Shown: positions 33,559 to 41,079 of the stretch, one piece after another
How the letters are laid out: every line of letters starts with the position of its first letter
Position numbering within the stretch: position 1 is the first letter of the stretch
Origin: Paenibacillus sp. YN15
GTDB taxonomy: Bacteria > Bacillota > Bacilli > Paenibacillales > NBRC-103111
Assembly: GCF_003285005.1 (NCBI RefSeq)
Contig: NZ_QMFA01000053.1
Coordinates: 486 to 48,460 of the forward strand
DNA length: 47,975 bases
Direction of reading: 5' to 3'
The notes under the pieces: model-generated
What the model was told of the DNA's origin: nothing
Database searches by the model: none
The model's input: the letters and a program-made list of their open reading frames with translations, nothing else
Translations under genes and position numbers: made by a program

Positions 33559-34659
33559 ATGATCAGAGAAGTCTTTTTTCTCAGGGCCATTGCTTGTTTA
33601 AGTATTGTGTTGGGCCATTCCATCTCCTCATCCTTGAACTGGTATCCCTTTCTGGGAGCGGAAAGCAAACTTGCAGTAGATGTCTGGAGAACGGTGACGG
33701 AGCTTTTGCTGTTTGGCACCCCGATGTTCGTGTTTATTTCTGCCTTGGTGCTGTCCCATGCTTATCCAAAGGGAACCCCCCAAGGGTTTCTGCTGAAAAG
33801 GACCAAGTACATCCTCGTTCCATACTTCATCATGGGGGTATTCTACGCAGCGCTTGCCTGCGCCATCGAAGGCGCCTTTGCCACATTGCCAGGAAAAATT
33901 TGGGACCATATCGTGCTGGGGCAATTTCATGGATATTTCATCGTGATTATTTTCCAATTCTATCTGCTTCATACTGTATTTCATAAAGTGATCAGGACTG
34001 TTCCCTTGAAGAAACTGCTGCTTTATTCATTGTTGGTGAATGCAGGCTATTTATTGGCGGTTGCTGTCCTCTGGAAAAAGGCCGCATTCCCGGTCAGCGT
34101 CTGGTGGCTGCCTTTCTCCGCCTGGATTTTCTATTATGTCCTGGCCTATCACGTTGGGCAAAATCTGGATTGGTACAGGCGGAAGCTGAGCCCGTATGGG
34201 CTTCAACTTGGTATTGGAAGTGTGGTTGCGGCTGTGGCGGTGCTTTTGTCGGCTCGGACCGGTATTTTCCCGTTTGGCTCTAAACGCGTGGATGTGCTGG
34301 TGTACACGGTGCTGCTCTGCTTTTTCATTTTTGGGCTGGCCTCCAGGGCGAAGCGGGTTCCCCGTTGGTTGGAAACGGTCAGTTCTTATTCTTTCGGCAT
34401 CTATTGGCTGCATGTATTCTTTATTGCTGTCCTTCATAAGGCCTTTAAATTTCTGCCGCAAGGCCTTCGGGAGCATTCCAATCTATCGCTTTATATCCTG
34501 TACTTGTTCATAACGGCTCTTTTGCTGTCCATGGCCGCCACCTATCTGCTGACGCGCCATCCGGCCGGGGAGTTTATTGTAGGCAAGCTGGGCGTAAGGG
34601 TCTCCGGAAAGCGCGGGGGCAATCCGGCCCAGGGCCAAAATTTGACTGTGGCCAAATAA
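33559..34659 (+). CDS. Membrane acyltransferase (Acyltransferase 3 family)
   Basis: A 366-residue protein with about ten helices. The N-terminal FFLRAIACLSIVLGHS carries the conserved histidine at residue 20, and TPMFVFISALVL, LKRTKYILVPYFIMG and SYSFGIYWLHVFF are family landmarks. These enzymes O-acylate exported or surface glycans and lipids. ATG 33559 follows GAGGAGGC at 33543-33550. Single-gene unit; acceptor unknown. Confidence 0.88.
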   Translation: MIREVFFLRAIACLSIVLGHSISSSLNWYPFLGAESKLAVDVWRTVTELLLFGTPMFVFISALVLSHAYPKGTPQGFLLKRTKYILVPYFIMGVFYAALACAIEGAFATLPGKIWDHIVLGQFHGYFIVIIFQFYLLHTVFHKVIRTVPLKKLLLYSLLVNAGYLLAVAVLWKKAAFPVSVWWLPFSAWIFYYVLAYHVGQNLDWYRRKLSPYGLQLGIGSVVAAVAVLLSARTGIFPFGSKRVDVLVYTVLLCFFIFGLASRAKRVPRWLETVSSYSFGIYWLHVFFIAVLHKAFKFLPQGLREHSNLSLYILYLFITALLLSMAATYLLTRHPAGEFIVGKLGVRVSGKRGGNPAQGQNLTVAK

Positions 34660-34716
34660 AGGGATATCTCCGGCCAGCGTAAAAACTGCAGAGCCGGGCT
34701 GGAACAATCCGGGCAA

Positions 34717-35451
34717 TTATACAGTGAGCTGTATGCCGGAGTCAGGCAGGATGATTTCCCCGCCAAATTCGGCTGCCGCCTCTTCCTGGAGGACACTGAT
34801 CTCCCCAAAATGGGGAAGATGGGACAGCACCAGACGTTTGGCCCCGGCCTTCGCTGCAAGCCTGCCCGCTTCCGCTGCCGTCATATGCCCGTAACGCGCC
34901 GCTTCCTGCCCGTTATAGAAGGAGCTTTCGGCGATCAGCAGATCCGCGCCCTCAAGCCAGGGCATCAGCGCTTCATTATAGCGGGTGTCGGCAGTATATA
35001 CCAGAACCTTGCCCTCTGCTTCTAGCCGGGTTCCCAGGCAGTAGCCGTCATGGTCGGTCCGGAAAAAGCTCAGCCGCATTCCGCTCTCCTCCGCCAGAAT
35101 AGTGGTATGGGAAATGCCTTCCGAATAAGTGCCCTTCATGTCCTTCAACGGCCAATCCCCGTTCTTCTCCCGCGGCAGCAGGATGCGCAGGGGCTTATCC
35201 CGCCGCATCAGATCCGAGTCAATCAGGCAGGCGTATTGCAGGCATCCCAGATCGGCGATGTGGTCATGATGGTGGTGGGAAATGACCACCGTGGAAAGAC
35301 TGCTTAGAGGGATATAGCGCTGCAGGGCGCTTAAGGCTCCGCTGCCGCAATCCAGCAGAAAACGTTGGCCCCCCGCCTCCAGCAGGTAACAGGCGCTGGC
35401 TTCCCCTGCCGCGGGATACGCGCCCCATCGTCCGATAATCCGCACATTCAT
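34717..35451 (-). CDS. MBL-fold metal-dependent hydrolase
   Basis: A 244-residue metallo-beta-lactamase-fold protein resembling RNase Z-like hydrolases such as B. subtilis YhfI. Metal-binding motif HHHHDH follows VVIS; later ligands are in FFRTDHD, YTADTRY and LSHLPHFG. No signal peptide. On the minus strand AGAGGAGGC precedes ATG 35451. It stands alone, divergent from the Rpn-type gene. The substrate cannot be told from sequence. Confidence 0.88.
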   Translation of the reverse strand: MNVRIIGRWGAYPAAGEASACYLLEAGGQRFLLDCGSGALSALQRYIPLSSLSTVVISHHHHDHIADLGCLQYACLIDSDLMRRDKPLRILLPREKNGDWPLKDMKGTYSEGISHTTILAEESGMRLSFFRTDHDGYCLGTRLEAEGKVLVYTADTRYNEALMPWLEGADLLIAESSFYNGQEAARYGHMTAAEAGRLAAKAGAKRLVLSHLPHFGEISVLQEEAAAEFGGEIILPDSGIQLTV

Positions 35452-35537
35452 GGATTTGCCTCCTCTGACTTTGCGATACCCTTTCTGCCTAAAGAAGGGT
35501 TAGGCTGACAATAGCACTGCGAAAGCGGAAAAGCAAT

Positions 35538-35574
35538 AAGCCGCGAGGGCCAATGTCCTTGCGGCTTTCCTTTT
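35538..35574. terminator. Hairpin between divergent genes
   Basis: AAGCCGCGAGG (35538-35548) pairs with CCTTGCGGCTT (35557-35567), followed by TCCTTTT on the plus strand. It lies between divergent genes, where no plus-strand transcript is expected to end, so its role is unclear. Confidence 0.5.
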
Positions 35575-35640
35575 CAGCAGTCAGCTCCGCATGGGGGAGA
35601 TTTTGCCACACGGAAATAGCTGAATTGTCGGAAACTTTGG

Positions 35641-35646
35641 TATAAT
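35641..35646 (+). promoter_or_regulatory. -10 box of the Rpn-type gene
   Basis: TATAAT at 35641-35646 without a clear -35. A start near 35653 would leave only a short leader, which favours the GTG start at 35673 over ATG 35658. Confidence 0.45.
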
Positions 35647-35672
35647 GAGCCTAAGGAATGGAGTTGATCGAT

Positions 35673-36533
35673 GTGGAATTGCTTGATCCGAGAGTGGACT
35701 TTGTATTCAAACGCATCTTTGGCAACGAAAACAACAAGGATGTGCTGTTGGCGTTCCTGAACCGGATATTCACCAAAGCCGGGGAGTCGCCGCTAACAGA
35801 GATTATTCTGATGAATCCCTATACCGACAAGGATGATCCACTCGACAAGCAGTCTATCTTCGACGTTTACGCAAAAACTGCGGAGGGCAAGCTGATTGAC
35901 ATTGAGATGCAGCTCTTCAACAAGTACGATATTGAGAACCGGACGCTGTTCTATTGGAGCAAGCGATACGCCAGTCAGCTTCAGGAGGGCGAGAAATACC
36001 AGGAATTGAAGAAGTGCGTCACCATCAATATTCTGAACTATGCCTTCCTGCCGAATGAAGAATACCATAATGTATTCCATCTCCGTGAAGACCGGACGTT
36101 GATACCACTTATAGATGATATTGAAGTGCATTTTCTTGAGCTGACCAAGCTGGATGATGCAATTCCAACGCAAGGCGGTTTGGAGAACTGGCTGTTGTTT
36201 CTCAAAGGCGTGGATACGACTCATTGGGAGGTGCTGAAGATGAATGAACCGGGATTGGAGAAGGCCATGGATACCCTGCAATACTTGAGCCAGGATTCGG
36301 AGGCCCGCCGCTTGTACGAGGCCCGGCAGAAGTATCTGCATGACGAAGCATCGATGCTCGAAGGGGCGAAGCAGGCTGGGATGAAGGCGGGCATGCAAGA
36401 AGGAATGAAAGCAGGAATGAAAGCAGGAATCAGGGGAGTGGCCAAGAATATGCTAGCACTAAATTTGGATATCGCCACCATAGCTAAAGCAACCGGATTG
36501 TCGGAGCAGGAAATACGTGCGTTGAAGAAATAA
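35673..36533 (+). CDS. Rpn family PD-(D/E)XK nuclease / transposase-like protein
   Basis: A 286-residue protein of the recombination-promoting-nuclease class. It starts MELLDPRVDFVFKRIFGNE, as family members do. The nuclease motif is aspartate 64 (SIFDVYAK) with E78-M-Q80 (IDIEMQ). The C-terminus has imperfect repeats (AGMKAGMQEGMKAGMKAG) from a 12-base unit, then a helical end. GTG 35673 was preferred for GGAG at 35661-35664; ATG 35658 has its SD too close. E. coli RpnA is a Ca-stimulated endonuclease that raises RecA-independent recombination; related genes are spread by transfer. Here it sits beside tRNA genes. Confidence 0.85.
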   Translation: MELLDPRVDFVFKRIFGNENNKDVLLAFLNRIFTKAGESPLTEIILMNPYTDKDDPLDKQSIFDVYAKTAEGKLIDIEMQLFNKYDIENRTLFYWSKRYASQLQEGEKYQELKKCVTINILNYAFLPNEEYHNVFHLREDRTLIPLIDDIEVHFLELTKLDDAIPTQGGLENWLLFLKGVDTTHWEVLKMNEPGLEKAMDTLQYLSQDSEARRLYEARQKYLHDEASMLEGAKQAGMKAGMQEGMKAGMKAGIRGVAKNMLALNLDIATIAKATGLSEQEIRALKK

Positions 36534-36536
36534 GCG

Positions 36537-36570
36537 AAGGGAGCTTCCAGATGCGGAGCTCCCTTGCTGT
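36537..36570 (+). terminator. Rpn-type gene terminator
   Basis: AAGGGAGCT (36537-36545) pairs perfectly with AGCTCCCTT (36557-36565), then GCTGTTT. Confidence 0.65.
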
Positions 36571-36588
36571 TTCTGTAGCTAAGCATCA

Positions 36589-36641
36589 TAAAAAGAGACA
36601 ACTCTCTTCCGGATTTACAACCCGTTAGATTGTTGTCTCTT
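36589..36641 (-). terminator. tRNA-Pro terminator
   Basis: Read on the minus strand, AAGAGACAAC and GTTGTCTCTT form a 10-bp stem followed by more T. It lies 60 bases past the end of tRNA-Pro. Confidence 0.7.
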
Positions 36642-36700
36642 GGTTTGAAACGGTGTCTGCCTCACATGAGGGGAAGAAAACCTTCACTTTGTAAAAAGTA

Positions 36701-36774
36701 TCGAGACGACAGGATTTGAACCTGCGACCTCTTGCTCCCGAAGCAAGCGCTCTACCAAGCTGAGCCACGTCTCG
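36701..36774 (-). tRNA. tRNA-Pro (anticodon CGG)
   Basis: On the minus strand, acceptor CGAGACG pairs with CGTCTCG. D arm GCTCAGCTTGGTAGAGC, anticodon loop TTCGGGA and T loop TTCAAAT are all normal. CCA is not encoded. It is the host gene next to the insertion junction. Confidence 0.93.
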
Positions 36775-36817
36775 TCATCTTGCGTCCGGGACAATCCCCG
36801 TGACAGCGACAAACACT

Positions 36818-36845
36818 ATTATATCAAACCAACCGCGGAAGTCAA
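36818..36845 (-). promoter_or_regulatory. tRNA-Pro promoter
   Basis: On the minus strand, TTGACT (36840-36845), a 16-base spacer, and a perfect TATAAT (36818-36823). It lies between the insertion junction and tRNA-Pro, so the tRNA does not depend on sequence separated from it by the element. Confidence 0.75.
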
Positions 36846-36868
36846 ATGAAAATTTCAAAATTTATATC

Positions 36869-36915
36869 TGGCGTCCCCGAGAGGATTCGAACCTCCGACC
36901 TGCAGTTTAGGAAAT
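36869..36915 (-). other. Attachment site: 3' fragment of tRNA-Arg (CCU)
   Basis: On the minus strand this reads as the last 45 or so bases of a tRNA: anticodon loop TTCCTAA, arm ACTGC, variable AGGTC, T arm GGAGG-TTCGAAT-CCTCT, acceptor GGGGACG and CCA. The 5' half is missing; AT-rich element DNA replaces it. This is the usual scar of integration into the 3' end of a tRNA gene, next to the integrase. The intact tRNA-Arg should lie at the element's other end, outside the window. Confidence 0.85.
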
Positions 36916-36972
36916 AATTAACCTTCCTTGTCAGATAAAGTCATCTTTATTCTTTACCTTCAAGTATCTGTA

Positions 36973-38271
36973 TTATACCCGGTTTGGTTGTTCATCTTCA
37001 ACCATGTTTTGTAACGTCTTTTCAGTATTTTCGCCCCGTTCTGACCCCAACAAAGCGGGGTTGAACTTCTCCAACTTATCAGCAGCCACGCGGCTAATCT
37101 TTTCTGATTTGTGGGTGTAAAATTTCGATGTTGTTTCGAGACGGGCATGTCTTAACCGTTCTTGAATGGTTTTCATGTCCACGTTCTCCTCACGGAGTAA
37201 CATGGCTGTTGTGTGACGCAGATCATGAAGCCGGATTGCCGGTAAATTTAATTTTGACCGCAGCCTGCTCCATTTAAGCGTTGGGGCATCAGGATATAGT
37301 GCTTTGCCATTGCCGGGATGAAACAGATATTGCTTCTCCGCTTCCTCCCAAGAGCCTTTTTCTTCAGCCTTTGCTTTATCCTCATTCCATTCGGCTTGGT
37401 AAGTTTTAAGTTCGTTCATATAAAATCCCGGCATGGGAACGAATCCAACCGATTCCTCTGTCTTTACTTCATCTTCAACAACTTCCCCTTCTTCATCAAA
37501 GGTAATTTGCTTTTCAATCCACAGCCCTCCATTGATAAAATCAACGTTAGTCCATTGAACGGCCAGCATCTCGCCGCGGCGAAAGCCTCCAAGAATCACG
37601 CCGATAAAATAAAGGCTCCAATGCCGCGGTTCCTCACAAAGCGCTAATATAACCTTCTTGGCTTCCTCAGTGCTGTAGGCCATCTTCCGTTGCTTCATTT
37701 CCCGTTTTTCTTGTCTGTCGGCTTTAGGACGTTTCACGCCTGTCATGGGATTGTTTTTCTCTGCGATGAACTTCCACTGTACAGCATGGTCAAAAATCGA
37801 TTTTAAGAGGTTGTAAATGTTCAGAAGGGTATTTGTCGCCAGTGGCTTCTTGCGCTTGTCCTTGCGGCCTTCTGGCGTCTTAAGCTTGGTCATATACTTG
37901 ACGATATGGATTGTCTTAATCTCGTTCAGAATCTTATGTCCAAATTCAGGTATAAGCTGGGCATCAATCTGAGCGTAATAATTTTTTCGCGTTCGACCGC
38001 CTAAGTTTCCTGCTGCATAGTTCTCTTTCCAAACCTCAACAAATTCTTTGAAAGTCATTCTGTTCGGCTTCACATATTCACCGTTTTCAACTTCCATCTG
38101 AAATTTGGCAAGCTCCGTGTTCAGATAATTGGCAAGTTTGCGCGGCGACTTCAGCAATTCAGGATCAACTGTAATCGGTTTTCTCTCCCGATTTCGCTTT
38201 CCTTCAGCATCGAATCCGTTGTAGACGGTCAAACGGTATTTTCCATTTCCCCGATCCTCAATATATGCCAT
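36973..38271 (-). CDS. Tyrosine recombinase (integrase)
   Basis: A 432-residue phage/ICE-type integrase. It has an N-terminal arm-binding domain (AYIEDRGNGKYRLTVY), a SAM-like core-binding domain (about 72-190) and a catalytic domain. Catalytic residues are arginine 231 (GGFRRGE), histidine 349 and arginine 352 (HDLRHT), histidine 375 and tyrosine 385 (KFYTH). It inserts and excises the element at tRNA-Arg, whose fragment begins about 60 bases past its stop. The SD AAGGAGAG lies in the end of the immA-like gene, 3 bases upstream, so the two are one operon. Confidence 0.95.
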   Translation of the reverse strand: MAYIEDRGNGKYRLTVYNGFDAEGKRNRERKPITVDPELLKSPRKLANYLNTELAKFQMEVENGEYVKPNRMTFKEFVEVWKENYAAGNLGGRTRKNYYAQIDAQLIPEFGHKILNEIKTIHIVKYMTKLKTPEGRKDKRKKPLATNTLLNIYNLLKSIFDHAVQWKFIAEKNNPMTGVKRPKADRQEKREMKQRKMAYSTEEAKKVILALCEEPRHWSLYFIGVILGGFRRGEMLAVQWTNVDFINGGLWIEKQITFDEEGEVVEDEVKTEESVGFVPMPGFYMNELKTYQAEWNEDKAKAEEKGSWEEAEKQYLFHPGNGKALYPDAPTLKWSRLRSKLNLPAIRLHDLRHTTAMLLREENVDMKTIQERLRHARLETTSKFYTHKSEKISRVAADKLEKFNPALLGSERGENTEKTLQNMVEDEQPNRV

Positions 38272-38274
38272 CTT

Positions 38275-38910
38275 TTAAACTCTCCTTCCGTTCAAATTGA
38301 CCTTGCGGCCTCTTTGGGCTGACAGCCATAGCAGTTTATTCAGCATTTTGAGCGTATCCGGGGAATGAGAGATGATACGGGGTTCAGGAATGGCCGGGAG
38401 AGTATCATTAATGCGCTGATTCTCTTCGCCCCTTCGGATACGGCTCATGATTTGTTTAAGGCGGCGTTTCACTAATGATTCAGGGAGCGCAAATTCTGTA
38501 GCCAATGTATAAAGCCCGTTGCCGGATCGCAGGCATTCTTCATACTCAACCAGCATGTAAAAGGGCATAGAGGCGTAAAGCTGGAATGTTTCGGCCTGTA
38601 CCTCCTGCAATTGCGCCAAGCCGGGAGGAAGGAGCTTCTGATGGCCGACATGACGCAAGGGGTGGCATAGCTCGTGGAAGAAGGCTTCCCTTTGTTTGTC
38701 TACAGTGAGCAGCTTGTTCAGGAAGATAACGGAATACTGGCCGTCCTTCCAGTCTGCAAACGACGGTCCCATATAATACATGACATCAATGCCGAACAAA
38801 GCAGCTATCCGGTCAAGATTCATTTCATGCGGACTAAAAATGCCGTCTTGCTGGTACTTTTCGCTGATCCAGCTTTCAAGCTGGGTGGGATGGTACAAGT
38901 CTAGGGGCAT
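38275..38910 (-). CDS. ImmA/IrrE-family metallopeptidase
   Basis: A 211-residue protein with zinc-protease motif HELCH (histidine 79, glutamate 80, histidine 83) and a later glutamate (EVQAETF). Relatives such as ImmA of ICEBs1 cut the element's repressor when the SOS response or cell crowding signals. ATG 38910 was chosen since GAGGT lies eight bases upstream; ATG 38931 has no site. The gene is preceded by a LexA-type box and by the mrr-like gene's terminator, so immA-int is its own, probably SOS-induced, transcription unit. The XRE repressor at 40167 is the likely target. Confidence 0.88.
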   Translation of the reverse strand: MPLDLYHPTQLESWISEKYQQDGIFSPHEMNLDRIAALFGIDVMYYMGPSFADWKDGQYSVIFLNKLLTVDKQREAFFHELCHPLRHVGHQKLLPPGLAQLQEVQAETFQLYASMPFYMLVEYEECLRSGNGLYTLATEFALPESLVKRRLKQIMSRIRRGEENQRINDTLPAIPEPRIISHSPDTLKMLNKLLWLSAQRGRKVNLNGRRV

Positions 38911-38935
38911 GGTGGTTACCTCATAAAACAATTAG

Positions 38936-38947
38936 GAACACATGTTC
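38936..38947 (-). promoter_or_regulatory. LexA/DinR-type box ahead of immA-int
   Basis: GAACACATGTTC at 38936-38947 matches the Gram-positive SOS core GAAC-N4-GTTC, 26 bases before the immA-like start. The outer flanks (G and T) do not match the extended CGAAC...GTTCG form. A clear -35/-10 pair was not found around it. Confidence 0.6.
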
Positions 38948-38955
38948 TATTTTTG

Positions 38956-38988
38956 CATAAAAAGAAAAGCCCTTCAAGAAGGACTTTT
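38956..38988 (-). terminator. Terminator of the repressor-nuclease unit
   Basis: On the minus strand AAAAGTCCTTC and GAAGGGCTTTT form an 11-bp stem (one mismatch) with a TT loop, then TCTTTTT. It separates the mrr-like gene from immA-int. Confidence 0.75.
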
Positions 38989-38993
38989 AGAGA

Positions 38994-39815
38994 TTAATCT
39001 AATCGCTTTAAAAATGTGCAGGAAGGATAATCTAAACAAACGTAAGCCTTTCCTACAGTGGTATTCCTAATATATGTATCCTTTCCACATTTAGGGCAGA
39101 CTGGTCCCGATTCATATGTTTTATTTGGATTCAATGCTCCAGTCGTGTTAGAAGCAGGCATGTTTTTTGAAGGTGCGGCGGATGATGCTGCTACCAGTTC
39201 CCTAGCCGATTTGCCCTTAAATGATTTAGAAACCGGTTCAGGTAGAGGGTCCAATTTTTCTATTCTTCGCTCAAGCATTTGGATCAATTCATACCGTTCA
39301 ATCAAACGAACATTGTTTGCTTCTGCAAGCCTTCTGGCTTGTGCGGTATAAGTATTATTTGTCACAACCCACGCATTAACAGCATCGTAGAAGTTGATAG
39401 CTGTAAATGCTTGCTGAACTGCTTCCAAACCAACGGGATTACTATAACATTTTGCCTGAATAACTGTTTTAACCCCATTTTTGGTAATTGTAAGATCGGC
39501 TCCATAATCGCCAGACTTCGGAGTTAAATAGACTTGATATCCCTGTGACTCAAATAAATCTTTTAAGCGCTCTTCAAAATCGTATCCATTCATTCTGTCT
39601 ATTTCCAAGATTCCGGATCGTTTTATTCGTTCTTGTTTTCTCGTATTTGAGAATATTATTGTTGCCAGAACTAAACCAATAACAAGGCTTCCTGACAATA
39701 CAGCAAACAGAGCAGAGTGAGTGAAATAATAAACCCCAAAGCCAATAAATAAGCCTAAGCCAACCCCGGCGGAAATTTCAACTTCCTCTTTATTACTCTT
39801 GTTTCGTCTTGCCAT
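38994..39815 (-). CDS. Membrane-anchored Mrr-like nuclease with zinc ribbon
   Basis: A 273-residue protein. Two transmembrane helices (about residues 14-33 and 35-55) lead to a restriction-endonuclease-like Mrr_cat domain (75-180) with active-site pattern D107 ... Q120-A-K122 (GADLTI; VIQAKC). A topoisomerase-type zinc ribbon closes the protein (cysteines 240, 243, 260, 266). It starts 16 bases after the XRE repressor gene on the same strand, so it would be expressed in the integrated state. Attack on incoming DNA (superinfection defence) is a reasonable inference; maintenance or repair roles remain possible. Confidence 0.82.
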   Translation of the reverse strand: MARRNKSNKEEVEISAGVGLGLFIGFGVYYFTHSALFAVLSGSLVIGLVLATIIFSNTRKQERIKRSGILEIDRMNGYDFEERLKDLFESQGYQVYLTPKSGDYGADLTITKNGVKTVIQAKCYSNPVGLEAVQQAFTAINFYDAVNAWVVTNNTYTAQARRLAEANNVRLIERYELIQMLERRIEKLDPLPEPVSKSFKGKSARELVAASSAAPSKNMPASNTTGALNPNKTYESGPVCPKCGKDTYIRNTTVGKAYVCLDYPSCTFLKRLD

Positions 39816-39831
39816 TCATGCTGCCTCCGTC

Positions 39832-40167
39832 TCATTTGTTTAGTCCCTTCATCTTCCTATATGCCTCCACAGCCGCGTCAGCGACAAACTGTTCTTCTTC
39901 CGAATATTTGCTTGCACCACCATAATAGGCACGACCGCTATCTAAACGATGATTCGGTGAAGTGGGATCATCAGTTCTGCCTAACAAATAATCTGTAGAT
40001 ATGTCTAATACATCTGCAATTAATGTCAATGTATCATGGGATGGTGCGCTATGCCCATTTTCATAATTACTAATAGCAGCTTTTGTTAGAGAAATTTTCT
40101 CTGCTAAGTCATCTTGAGTTAATTTTCTCTTTTTTCTCCACTTGACAAGGCGATCAGGCTGAAACAA
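39832..40167 (-). CDS. XRE-family repressor of the element
   Basis: A 111-residue protein with an N-terminal HTH (RKKRKLTQDDLAEKISLTKAAISNYENGHSAPSHDTLTLIADVLDISTDYLLG) and a short charged tail (YSEEEQFVADAAVEAYRKMKGLNK), built like ImmR of ICEBs1. The start is TTG 40167, five bases behind GGGGGAG. It is transcribed divergently from the replication genes and probably binds the 18-bp operators at 40263, 40297 and 40528. Confidence 0.88.
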   Translation of the reverse strand: MFQPDRLVKWRKKRKLTQDDLAEKISLTKAAISNYENGHSAPSHDTLTLIADVLDISTDYLLGRTDDPTSPNHRLDSGRAYYGGASKYSEEEQFVADAAVEAYRKMKGLNK

Positions 40168-40256
40168 AAAGACTCCCCCTTTTATGAAGGTACACTGTAA
40201 TTTTACATCAGTTCATGATAATTTGATTTATTGTACATGAAACCTGTATTTAATCA

Positions 40257-40314
40257 TTGACATACACTAATCTTGTACATATAATAGAGCCATGAAGTAC
40301 AAGATTAATGTACA
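40257..40314 (+). promoter_or_regulatory. Rightward promoter with operators A and B
   Basis: A fully consensus promoter: TTGACA (40257-40262), 17 bases, TATAAT (40280-40285). Operator A, TACACTAATCTTGTACAT (40263-40280), fills the spacer. Operator B (GTACAAGATTAATGTACA, 40297-40314) is the same sequence in inverted orientation near the transcript start. Two bound repressors would silence the replication genes. Confidence 0.85.
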
Positions 40315-40331
40315 ATTGGGGGTGAAAAGAT

Positions 40332-40535
40332 TTGAAGAAAATGCAACTCATAGAATCAAGAAAGAAAAAGAAGCTTACACAGGAAGAACTCGCAAAAATC
40401 CTTGGTTACTCTAAATCCACAGTGAGCAATTGGGAAAACGGATATTCTAATCCCTCTTTGCAAGATGCATTAAAAATTTCAAGAATTCTTGAAAAAGATA
40501 TTGACTATCTTTTCTCAGGTCTTTTAGTACACTAA
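40332..40535 (+). CDS. Small XRE (Cro-like) regulator
   Basis: A 67-residue protein that is almost only a helix-turn-helix domain: LIESRKKKKLTQEELAKILGYSKSTVSNWENGYSNPSLQDALKISRILEKDIDYLF. The start is TTG 40332 behind GGGGGTG. As the first gene rightward, with the same HTH type as the divergent repressor, it is likely the Cro-like partner of the switch. Its stop codon lies inside operator C. Confidence 0.85.
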   Translation: MKKMQLIESRKKKKLTQEELAKILGYSKSTVSNWENGYSNPSLQDALKISRILEKDIDYLFSGLLVH

Positions 40536-40545
40536 TCTTGTATAT
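40528..40545 (+). promoter_or_regulatory. Operator C ahead of the excisionase-like gene
   Basis: TACACTAATCTTGTATAT repeats operator A with one change. It covers the stop codon of the Cro-like gene and precedes the next ribosome site. A promoter here is possible but not clear. Confidence 0.7.
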
Positions 40546-40560
40546 AAGGGAGGGGTGCAT

Positions 40561-40851
40561 ATGAATACGGTCAACCTCATTGAAGCTTTAAAAAGTGATA
40601 TTAGTTCAGGGCTGGAAAAGTCCCTGATTGAGAAGCTTACCCCCATTATTAAGCAGAAGCTGTATGCCAATGTCTTCGACCTCAAGGAAGCTGCCCAATA
40701 CCTGAAGGTATCTGAAAGCACTTTGCGGCGGATGATTGCTGAGAAGGAAATTCCCTTTTTCCGCATTCGCGGACAACTGTTTTTCCGCCAGGCTGACATT
40801 GATTGCTGGATTGAGGCGCAGGTGGTTGAGAACTCGAAAGTTTCAGGCTAA
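40561..40851 (+). CDS. Excisionase-like winged-helix DNA-binding protein
   Basis: A 96-residue protein. Its C-terminal half is an HTH_17/MerR-like motif (FDLKEAAQYLKVSESTLRRMIAEKEIPFFRIRGQLFFRQADIDCWI), as in excisionases. ATG 40561 follows AGGGAGGGG. By position between the Cro-like gene and the replicase it may steer integrase to excision or regulate the operon. SaPI- and ICE-type elements place xis similarly. Confidence 0.8.
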   Translation: MNTVNLIEALKSDISSGLEKSLIEKLTPIIKQKLYANVFDLKEAAQYLKVSESTLRRMIAEKEIPFFRIRGQLFFRQADIDCWIEAQVVENSKVSG

Positions 40852-40865
40852 AGGAGAATCGCCTT

Positions 40866-41063
40866 ATGAGCAAAACTAAAAAACTGAATCAAGCGGCATT
40901 TGAAATCGAAGTGGCTATTTCAAGATTGAAATGCGCCAAAAGCTTGTTGCTGGCGAGTCGTAGCTCTGAGCATATGCCCATTGCTCTGGTCATTGCCAAT
41001 CTGGAAGAAAGCTTCGGAATCCTGACTGATCCCGAATGCACGCCGGAATTTTACCAAAATTAA
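40866..41063 (+). CDS. Small hypothetical protein
   Basis: A 65-residue helical protein (MSKTKKLNQAAFEIEVAISRLKCAKSLLLASRSSEHMPIALVIANLEESFGIL...). No family recognised. AAAGGAG precedes ATG 40866. It sits 14 bases after the excisionase-like gene, in the replication operon. Confidence 0.65.
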   Translation: MSKTKKLNQAAFEIEVAISRLKCAKSLLLASRSSEHMPIALVIANLEESFGILTDPECTPEFYQN

Positions 41064-41079
41064 AAGGGAGGCAGCGTCA

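Noticed and set aside
36869-36915. Complete tRNA-Arg gene
   Set aside because: Only the anticodon loop to CCA is present; upstream bases cannot form the D arm or 5' acceptor strand, so it is an attachment-site fragment.
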